From: Chloroflexota bacterium
Lineage (GTDB): Bacteria > Chloroflexota > Anaerolineae > UBA3071
NCBI GenBank assembly: GCA_014383605.1
Contig: JACNHM010000150.1
Span: 1-8,407, forward strand
Length of the DNA: 8,407 nucleotides
Reading direction: 5' to 3'
Of the stretch, positions 1 to 5,162 are shown piece after piece (positions within the stretch are counted from its first letter, which is position 1; the number at the start of each line of letters is the position of its first letter). The position numbers and the translations under genes were made by a program. A model generated the notes under the pieces. The model was not told the DNA's origin, searched no databases, and worked only from the letters and a program-made list of their open reading frames with translations.

Positions 1-32
1 CAGGGAGGGCTTGCACAAGTCTGAGCCAGCCG

Positions 33-61
33 TTGACAAAAGAGGTGAATCGTGGTATATA
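33..61 (+). promoter_or_regulatory. Sigma70-type promoter with extended -10
   Basis: A perfect -35 box TTGACA (33-38) is followed after exactly 17 nt by TATATA (56-61), which is preceded by TGG at 53-55 in the extended -10 position (TGn). Transcription would start near 67-69 and give a leader of about 70 nt before the lipoyl-protein gene at 138. It is the only convincing promoter I see in the window and probably drives the whole cluster. An overlapping alternative -10, TATATT at 58-63, has a less favourable 19-nt spacing. The leader contains short complementary stretches (CCCTG 77-81 and CAGGG 96-100), but I do not recognise a riboswitch in it. Confidence 0.6.
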
Positions 62-125
62 TTGGTCGCGGTAGGCCCCTGGCGAGGGATTGCCTCAGGG
101 ACGTCTGATCACCACACACTACAGC

Positions 126-131
126 AGGAGG
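126..131 (+). promoter_or_regulatory. Ribosome binding site of the lipoyl protein
   Basis: AGGAGG lies 6 nt upstream of the ATG at 138. It decides the start: the frame is open back to an ATG at 90, but that one has no Shine-Dalgarno sequence and would add 16 residues not typical of GcvH-family proteins. Confidence 0.8.
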
Positions 132-137
132 CTGAAC

Positions 138-572
138 ATGAAGATTGACCGTTTTGAATTCCCCGATGACTTGTACTACGACAAGGAGCATAGCTGGGCC
201 CAGGTTGACGGAGATGTTGTCACCCAGGGCATCAGCGACTTCGGCCAAGCCATTGCCCAGGAGATCGTCTATGCCGAATCGCCGCGGGCAGGGCGGGAGG
301 TCGAGCAAGGCCAGACCTTCATGTCCATGGAGTCTGGCAAATGGGTCGGGCGCATCAAGGCCATTGTCAGCGGTTCCATTGCCGAGGCCAACGAGGAATT
401 GGAATGGGAGCCCACCGTGATAAACGAAGATCCCTATGGTGAGGGCTGGTTTGTCAAGATCGAGGCCTCAGACCTGGGCGAACTGGACAACCTGATGGAG
501 ACTGACTCCCCGGAGTTGAAAGCCTTCATCAAGGAGGAGGCAGAGAAGTACAAGGAGATTCTGGGCCAGTAA
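138..572 (+). CDS. GcvH-family lipoyl-carrier protein (LbpA-like candidate)
   Basis: This 144-residue cytoplasmic protein has the GcvH fold signature: an N-terminal YYDKEHSW stretch (residues 13-20), GISDFGQ (31-37), the lipoyl-lysine loop ESGKW with the likely lipoylated Lys at 68, VSG (77-79), then NEDPYGEGW (96-104), matching the NSEPYxGGW region of true H proteins. In the family this Lys carries lipoamide, whose dithiol/disulfide arm shuttles between enzyme active sites. Two things argue against a housekeeping glycine-cleavage role. No gcvT or gcvP is visible, and the protein sits in a cluster with an HdrD-like disulfide enzyme and a lipoate-ligase-family gene. In sHdr sulfur oxidizers, GcvH-like lipoate-binding proteins (LbpA) have this kind of setting. 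The loop has Gly-Lys-Trp where glycine-cleavage H proteins usually have Val-Lys-Ala, and the C-terminus ends in a charged helix rich in Glu and Lys (about 125-141). GcvH-family membership is near certain; the LbpA-like role is inference. Confidence 0.9.
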   Translation: MKIDRFEFPDDLYYDKEHSWAQVDGDVVTQGISDFGQAIAQEIVYAESPRAGREVEQGQTFMSMESGKWVGRIKAIVSGSIAEANEELEWEPTVINEDPYGEGWFVKIEASDLGELDNLMETDSPELKAFIKEEAEKYKEILGQ

Positions 573-574
573 AA

Positions 575-636
575 CGTGAAACGTGATTAGACCCCAACGT
601 TGGAGTCTTTTCACGTTTTTCGTTTCACGCTTCACT
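575..636 (+). repeat. Degenerate heptamer repeats in inverted arrangement
   Basis: The left side has two units on the pattern CGTGAAA (575-581, 582-588). The right side has four units on the complementary pattern TTTCACG (609-615, 616-622, 623-629, 630-636). CGTGAAACG at 575-583 and CGTTTCACG at 621-629 are perfect inverted copies. The repeat fills most of the gap between the lipoyl-protein and Mo-family genes. Similar 7-8 nt degenerate repeats recur at the other non-coding junctions of this window. Confidence 0.7.
579..620 (+). terminator. Hairpin with T-tract after the lipoyl gene (possible attenuator)
   Basis: An 8-bp outer stem, AAACGTGA (579-586) with TCACGTTT (611-618), encloses a near-perfect 20-nt palindrome at 589-608 that has one C/A mismatch. 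Runs of T follow the inner stem (608-611) and overlap the end of the outer stem (616-620). The shape fits a factor-independent terminator just downstream of the TAA at 570-572. I see no new promoter before the Mo-family gene at 660, so partial read-through is the simplest reading: it would yield more lipoyl carrier than complex subunits. The structure is nearly symmetric and could also act on the opposite strand. Confidence 0.45.
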
Positions 637-645
637 TCTGATTGG

Positions 646-652
646 TAAGGAG
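646..652 (+). promoter_or_regulatory. Ribosome binding site of the Mo-family subunit
   Basis: TAAGGAG ends 7 nt before the ATG at 660. It selects that ATG over the in-frame TTG at 642, which lies upstream of this site and would put six extra residues ahead of the Tat signal. Confidence 0.7.
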
Positions 653-659
653 CCTGCTT

Positions 660-2951
660 ATGGCCAAACTCACCCGGCGCACCTTTCTCAAGTTAGCTGG
701 CGCAACAGCCGCCGCCGCTGGACTTTACAGACGGGGGCTAGTCCGCCTGGGCTCGATGGCCCTGCCAGGGCAACAACTCCCCGGCCCACCTTCCGACCGG
801 CGGATGCTCGGCATCTGTCGGCTGTGCGCTGGCGGATGTGGGCTCTCCGCCCGCGTGGTAGATGGCCACGTGGTCAAGCTCGACGGCAACCCCTTCCACC
901 CCAACAACCAGGGCAAACTCTGCCCCAAGGGACAGGCGGGTCTCCAGGTGCTCTATGACCCCGACCGCATCAAGGGTCCCATGCGGCAGGTTGAAGACCG
1001 TGAGTGGCAGCAGATTTCCTGGGAGGAGGCGTTGGATGAGATCGCCAGTGCGCTGCGGGCGCTGCGCGATTCCGGTCACCCCGAACGGATGGTCTTTCTC
1101 CACGACGGCAAGCGCGGTCCGACCAGCGACCTTATGGCGCGCTTCTGCCGGGTCTTTGGCACTCCCAACGACGTGCGCTACCCCCGCCACAGCGCCGATG
1201 GGACACCGTTGGCCCACCTACTCACCCAGGGCTGGAACGACCACGCCGCCTACGACTGGGAGAACACCAACTACCTGCTGTGCTTCGGCGGCGCTTTCCT
1301 GGAGGCGTGGCAGCCGCTGGTGCGCCAACTGCGCGCCTACAGTCGCATGCGCCGTGGCCGCCCTGGCCGGCGGGCTAAGATCGTGCAGATCGAAAGCCGC
1401 GCCTCGGTGACAGCCACCAAAGCTGACGAGTGGATCCCCATCAACCCTGGCACTGAGGGTGCTCTGGCGCTGGGCATCGCCCACGTCCTCGTCCGCGACG
1501 AAGTCTACGACGCCGAGTTCGTGGCGGAACACACCTTCGGCTTCGGGGATTTTAGCGCACTGGTGCTGCGGGACTACGCCCCCGGCCACGTCGCGAAGAT
1601 CACCGGCGTGCCCGAGGAGACCATTGCGCGCATCGCTCGCGAATTTGCCGCCGCCGGGCCGGCGGCGGTGGCGGCGGGGGACGCGAGCGGCTACACCAAC
1701 AGCCTCTACAGCCAATGGGCCATCCACACCCTCAACGCGCTGGTCGGGTCCATCGAGTCGCCCGGCGGGGTGATGAGGCAGATAGAGCCGCCGCTGGCCT
1801 CCTGGCCCGAGCCCGCGTTGGACGAGATTGCCGCGCGAGGACTGGCCCAGCCGCGAGCGGACGGAGACGAATTCCCGCTGGCCGAAAACGCACCCCACGC
1901 GCTGACCCAGGCCCCTTACCCCATCGAGGTTCTGTTCCTCTACCACACCAACCCGGTCTACGACGATCCGCCCGAGTTGGGCTGGGAAGCGGCGCTCGAG
2001 CGCGTCCCGCTGGTCGTCAGTTTCTCCCCCTACCTGGACGAGACCAGCGAGCACGCCGATCTCTTGCTGCCCGACTGCACCTATCTGGAAAAGTGGTTCC
2101 TCGAACCGCTCGAGCCCAGCCTGGGCTACCCGGCGGTCGGATTGGGCCAGCCCATCGTCGCTCCGCTCTACGACACGCGCAACACCGCCGACGTGCTGAT
2201 CGAGCTGGCCCAGGCGCTGGGCGGCTCGATGGCCGCCGCGCTTCCGTGGACCGGCTTTGTGGAGGCGCTCCGGGAACAGGTACAGGGGCTGTACCAGGCA
2301 GGGAGCGGGATGCCTTCTGGCGAAACAGCGGAAGCGTTCGAGGCCTTCTGGGCCGAACTGCAATCCCGTGGTGTCTGGTACGACCAACCCTACGAGTTTG
2401 GTCAATGGGAACGTACCTTTGCCACCCCATCGGGCAAGTTCGAGTTCGCCTCGCAGATACTTCGAGAGCGGCTGGAAACGCTTGGGACGGTGTTCGCGGA
2501 GGAGGATCTGTTGCCTCGTTACCAGGCTCCGGCCTTTGAGGGAGAGGAAACCGAGTACCCCTTCCACCTGCACACCTTCAAGCCGATCACCTACACCGAA
2601 CGTTGGGGAGCCAACCTCCCCTGGCTGCAAGAGATCTATGGGTTGCACGTGCAGGAAAAATGGGACAGTTGGGTGGAACTCAACCCGGAGACCGCCCACG
2701 AGCTGGGCATCCACGACGGGGAACTGGTGCGGGTAGAGTCGGCCCAGGGGAGCATCGAGTTAAAGGCCCGCCTGTGGCCCGGCACCCCGCCCGAGGTGGT
2801 CAGCGTCCCGTTGGGGCAAGGACACACGGCCGGCGGGCACTGGGCAGAGAACCGGGGAGCCAATCCCAACGAACTCGTCGCCCCGCTGACCGACCCTCTG
2901 AGTGGCGAGTTGGCCGTCAAGTCCACGCGCGTTCGCGTCCACAAAGTATAA
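660..2951 (+). CDS. Molybdopterin-oxidoreductase-family subunit, Tat-exported, QrcB/ActB/PsrA-like
   Basis: The protein has 763 residues. The N-terminus carries a twin-arginine motif (RRTFLK, residues 6-11) and an Ala-rich hydrophobic stretch (12-23), so it should be exported folded to the outer face of the membrane. A [4Fe-4S] motif follows: Cys53-x2-Cys56-x3-Cys60-x27-Cys88, with the family's LCPKG context. The body is a DMSO-reductase-type MGD-binding domain, and the last ~130 residues are the dinucleotide-binding C-terminal domain. That domain contains GANLPWLQE, WDSWVELNP and PLGQGHTAGG, a pattern I associate with ActB and QrcB. Where many family members have the Mo-ligating Cys or selenocysteine, the sequence reads HSAD (177-180), with no Cys nearby. 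Either Asp180 or Ser178 is a ligand, or the subunit no longer has metal chemistry, as in ActB and QrcB. The neighbouring FeS and NrfD genes are the expected partners, so an electron-transfer role with quinone is likely. The substrate, if any, cannot be told from sequence. Confidence 0.88.
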   Translation: MAKLTRRTFLKLAGATAAAAGLYRRGLVRLGSMALPGQQLPGPPSDRRMLGICRLCAGGCGLSARVVDGHVVKLDGNPFHPNNQGKLCPKGQAGLQVLYDPDRIKGPMRQVEDREWQQISWEEALDEIASALRALRDSGHPERMVFLHDGKRGPTSDLMARFCRVFGTPNDVRYPRHSADGTPLAHLLTQGWNDHAAYDWENTNYLLCFGGAFLEAWQPLVRQLRAYSRMRRGRPGRRAKIVQIESRASVTATKADEWIPINPGTEGALALGIAHVLVRDEVYDAEFVAEHTFGFGDFSALVLRDYAPGHVAKITGVPEETIARIAREFAAAGPAAVAAGDASGYTNSLYSQWAIHTLNALVGSIESPGGVMRQIEPPLASWPEPALDEIAARGLAQPRADGDEFPLAENAPHALTQAPYPIEVLFLYHTNPVYDDPPELGWEAALERVPLVVSFSPYLDETSEHADLLLPDCTYLEKWFLEPLEPSLGYPAVGLGQPIVAPLYDTRNTADVLIELAQALGGSMAAALPWTGFVEALREQVQGLYQAGSGMPSGETAEAFEAFWAELQSRGVWYDQPYEFGQWERTFATPSGKFEFASQILRERLETLGTVFAEEDLLPRYQAPAFEGEETEYPFHLHTFKPITYTERWGANLPWLQEIYGLHVQEKWDSWVELNPETAHELGIHDGELVRVESAQGSIELKARLWPGTPPEVVSVPLGQGHTAGGHWAENRGANPNELVAPLTDPLSGELAVKSTRVRVHKV

Positions 2952-2953
2952 CC

Positions 2954-3016
2954 GCGCCGCCGTGAACAGGCGGCGCCGGGTTGCAAGCCCGCCCAGCACC
3001 GGCTCTTGAGGCCGGT
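2954..3016 (+). promoter_or_regulatory. Two GC-rich intergenic hairpins
   Basis: The first is GCGCCGCC (2954-2961) with GGCGGCGC (2969-2976), a perfect 8-bp stem with a 7-nt loop. The second is ACCGGC (2998-3003) with GCCGGT (3011-3016), a 6-bp stem with a 7-nt loop. They occupy most of the 87-nt gap between the Mo-family and FeS genes. Neither has a T-tract, so a classical terminator is unlikely. They could be mRNA-stabilising or processing structures that set subunit ratios. A functional role is inference. Confidence 0.4.
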
Positions 3017-3028
3017 ATGCCTTCAACC

Positions 3029-3035
3029 AGGAGGG
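3029..3035 (+). promoter_or_regulatory. Ribosome binding site of the FeS subunit
   Basis: AGGAGGG lies just upstream of the ATG at 3039 (3-nt gap). It selects this start over an in-frame TTG at 3006, which would add 11 residues before the conserved PRWGMVIDLDKC opening of the family and would fall inside the second hairpin. Confidence 0.75.
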
Positions 3036-3038
3036 AAT

Positions 3039-3737
3039 ATGCCGCGTTGGGGAATGGTCATTGACCTCGATAAATGTACTGCCTGCCAGGCGTGCACTGT
3101 CGCCTGCCAGGCCGAAAACAACGTGCCCTTTGCCGGGCCGGATGAGACCGCGCTGGGCCGCTCCAAGCACTGGCACGACGTGATGGCCGACGTAAAAGAG
3201 GAAGGGGAGTACCCCGAACTCCACGTGCGATTCATTCCCCGTCCCTGTATGCACTGCGAGGAACCGCCGTGCGTGGTGGTCTGCCCGGTGGGCGCGACCT
3301 ACGTGGACGACGAGGGCATCGTGCGGGTTGACTATCAGCGCTGCATCGGCTGCCGCTATTGCATCACGGCCTGCCCTTACGCCATCCGCTACTTTAACTG
3401 GTACGCCCCAGAGTACCCGGGGCGCTACGAGGATTACCTCAACCCCAACGTTCCGGTGCGGCCCGTGGGCGTGGTGGAAAAGTGCACCTTTTGCATCCAC
3501 CGGCTGGAGCAAGCCAAGTGGGAGGCGTCCGCTCAGGGGCGGGAGCTAACCGACGCCGACCTGGTATTGCTGCCCGCCTGCAACCAGGCCTGCCCGGCCT
3601 CGGCCCGCTACTTTGGCGACCTGGACGACCCCGAAAGTACCGTCTCCCGGCTGGCTCGCAGCCCGCGCGCCTTCAGACTGCTGGAGGACATAGGGACGGA
3701 GCCGAAGGTGTATTACCTGGCGGAGGACAAGAATTGA
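3039..3737 (+). CDS. 4Fe-4S ferredoxin electron-transfer subunit (PsrB/QrcC/DsrO-like)
   Basis: This 232-residue protein has sixteen cysteines in the four-cluster pattern of PsrB, DmsB and NrfC relatives: Cys13/16/19/23, Cys70/73/78/82, Cys102/105/108/112 and Cys149/152/181/185. The family wires a molybdopterin-type subunit to a membrane NrfD-type subunit through a chain of [4Fe-4S] clusters. No signal peptide is visible. In this family the FeS subunit is usually carried across the membrane by its Tat-exported partner, here the preceding gene. The sequence between clusters (YFNWYAPEYP at 118-127, VGVVEKCTFC at 143-152) fits the QrcC/PsrB branch. The stop is separated from the NrfD start by only 2 nt, so the two are surely co-translated. 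Family assignment is firm; the exact electron partners are inferred from gene order. Confidence 0.93.
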   Translation: MPRWGMVIDLDKCTACQACTVACQAENNVPFAGPDETALGRSKHWHDVMADVKEEGEYPELHVRFIPRPCMHCEEPPCVVVCPVGATYVDDEGIVRVDYQRCIGCRYCITACPYAIRYFNWYAPEYPGRYEDYLNPNVPVRPVGVVEKCTFCIHRLEQAKWEASAQGRELTDADLVLLPACNQACPASARYFGDLDDPESTVSRLARSPRAFRLLEDIGTEPKVYYLAEDKN

Positions 3738-3739
3738 GC

Positions 3740-5041
3740 ATGACTGACGAACAGGGATTCGGCAAACACGAGATACTGATCAAGCCCCTGGAGGGCGCTG
3801 GCAGGGGGTTCATCCTGACGGTCGTCGTCCTGGCCGGTATCGTCGCCTTTGGCGCATTTGCCTACGTCTGGCAGCTCGTCCACGGCCTGGGTGTGACTGG
3901 GCTGAACCGGCCCGTCACCTGGGGATTCTACATCATCAACTGCATCTTCTTCATCGCCATCAGCTACGGCGGCACGATGACCTCCGCCATCCTGCGTTTG
4001 GTGAACGCCAGGTGGCGGCTGCCCATCACGCGCGCCGCCGAGGTGATCACGGTGTGCGCGCTGGGCGTCGGCGCTGTCAACATCATGCTCGATATGGGAC
4101 GGCCGGATCGGGTGCTGAACCTGGTGCTCCACGGGCGGTTCCAGTCTCCCATTATGTGGGACTTTTCTTGCATCATGCTCGACCTGACTTGCAGCTTCCT
4201 CTACCTCTATCTGCCCCTGATTCCCGACATCGCCCTGTTGCGGGACAGATACCCGCACCGCAAGCGGCTATACAGCTTCCTGGCCCTGGGCTACACCGGC
4301 GCCCTGAAGCAGAGACACCTGTTGGAGAAAGCCGTTGACGCGCTGGCAGTGATGATGATTCCCATCGCCGTCTTGGTGAACAGCGTGCTAGCTTCGCTCT
4401 TCTCGCTGACCACCCAGCCCATGTGGCACAGCACGCTGATGGGACCCGACTTCGTGGTGGGAGCCATCTTCAGCGGCATTGGCGCGCTCATCGTCGCACT
4501 GGCGATCCTGCGCAAGGTGCTCCACCTGGAAGATTATTTCCAACCCAAGCAGTTCAACAACCTGGGGCTGCTGCTCCTGGTCATGACGATCACGTGGCTC
4601 TACTTTACCCTGGCCGAGTACGTGACCACGCTATACGGCAACGAGCCTAGCCACATGGCCGTCTTTGACGCCAAAATCAGTGGCGAGTTCGCCCCCTACT
4701 TTTGGGCGCAGGTGATCTTTTGCTTCGTCATCCCGTTCATCATCCTCACCTCCCGCCGCCTCCGCACGATTGCCGGGACGGTCATCGCCGGTATCTCGGT
4801 CAACGTCGGCATGTGGCTGGAGCGCTTGATGATCATCGTGCCCACGCTCACCCGTCCGCGTATGCCCATCGGCGTGGGGCACTACGCGCCCACCTGGGTC
4901 GAGTGGGCCATCATGGCCGCTAGCGCTGCGGGCATCATCCTGCTCTATGTACTGTTCACCAAATTCTTCCCCATCGTCTCGATTTGGGAGATCGAGGAAG
5001 AATTGGCAGATTGGGAAGCTGGCGAATTGGGGAACTGGTAA
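3740..5041 (+). CDS. nrfD: NrfD/PsrC-family integral membrane subunit
   Basis: The 433-residue protein has about ten hydrophobic segments (near 24-46, 60-88, 98-118, 138-163, 199-222, 237-258, 274-297, 317-337, 341-366 and 386-411). This is the ten-helix NrfD/ActC/QrcD architecture rather than the shorter eight-helix PsrC form. Supporting family stretches are NRPVTWGFY (56-64), LEKAVDALAVMMIP (195-208) and MWLERLMIIVPTL (358-370). The subunit binds or reduces/oxidises quinone and anchors the FeS and Mo-family subunits; in some relatives it is proposed to take part in ion translocation. The start is ATG 3740, with GGAGG at 3722-3726, a rather long 13-nt spacing compensated by tight coupling to the upstream stop. 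The C-terminal tail (416-433, Glu/Trp-rich, ending GELGNW) is encoded by G/T-rich DNA whose complement resembles the CCAATCTA repeats just downstream, so this tail may have been extended by repeat DNA. Confidence 0.93.
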   Translation: MTDEQGFGKHEILIKPLEGAGRGFILTVVVLAGIVAFGAFAYVWQLVHGLGVTGLNRPVTWGFYIINCIFFIAISYGGTMTSAILRLVNARWRLPITRAAEVITVCALGVGAVNIMLDMGRPDRVLNLVLHGRFQSPIMWDFSCIMLDLTCSFLYLYLPLIPDIALLRDRYPHRKRLYSFLALGYTGALKQRHLLEKAVDALAVMMIPIAVLVNSVLASLFSLTTQPMWHSTLMGPDFVVGAIFSGIGALIVALAILRKVLHLEDYFQPKQFNNLGLLLLVMTITWLYFTLAEYVTTLYGNEPSHMAVFDAKISGEFAPYFWAQVIFCFVIPFIILTSRRLRTIAGTVIAGISVNVGMWLERLMIIVPTLTRPRMPIGVGHYAPTWVEWAIMAASAAGIILLYVLFTKFFPIVSIWEIEEELADWEAGELGNW

Positions 5042-5066
5042 AGTGGTTATCTCCCAATCTACCAGT
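5034..5066 (+). repeat. Inverted repeat spanning the NrfD stop codon
   Basis: ACTGGTA (5034-5040) pairs with TACCAGT (5060-5066), a perfect 7-bp stem over the TAA at 5039-5041. A competing pair, AGATTGGGA (5008-5016) with TCCCAATCT (5052-5060), is also perfect over 9 nt. There is no T-tract. It is part of the repeat-rich junction rather than a clear terminator. Confidence 0.4.
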
Positions 5067-5162
5067 GTACCGATGAACCAATCTACCAGCTTCAACCTGA
5101 GAGGACAACTGGACGGATGAAACCAATCTACCAATCTACCAATCTACCAATCTACCAACCTA
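5054..5162 (+). repeat. CCAATCTA octamer repeats, dispersed then tandem
   Basis: Single copies of CCAATCTACCA occur at 5054-5064 and 5078-5088. A tandem array of four perfect CCAATCTA units (5123-5130, 5131-5138, 5139-5146, 5147-5154) plus a variant CCAACCTA (5155-5162) follows. The tandem array lies inside the start of the cytochrome gene and encodes its N-terminal tail, where PIYQ recurs at residues 3-6 and 11-14. Eight is not a multiple of three, so a change of one unit shifts the reading frame. Confidence 0.85.

Noticed and set aside
90..137. N-terminal extension of the lipoyl protein from the ATG at 90
   Set aside because: It has no ribosome site, the extra residues do not fit the GcvH family, and AGGAGG stands at the right distance from the ATG at 138.
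138..572. Housekeeping glycine-cleavage operon
   Set aside because: No aminomethyltransferase or glycine dehydrogenase is present in the window, and the downstream genes are all redox-complex subunits. This cannot exclude such genes upstream of the window.
642..659. TTG start for the Mo-family subunit
   Set aside because: The TAAGGAG site lies inside this stretch and serves the ATG at 660, directly before the Tat motif.
1648..1668. Perfect 9-bp GC inverted repeat (CCGCCGCCG / CGGCGGCGG)
   Set aside because: It encodes an Ala/Gly/Pro-rich stretch (AAAGPAAVAAG) in the Mo-family protein and is explained by GC-rich codon choice.
1218..2714. Long open frame on the minus strand inside the Mo-family gene
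   Set aside because: It is a shadow of high-GC codon use opposite a well-supported gene; its translation shows no recognisable domain.
5054..5162. CRISPR array
   Set aside because: The units are only 8 nt and directly abut, with no spacers; this is simple tandem repeat DNA.
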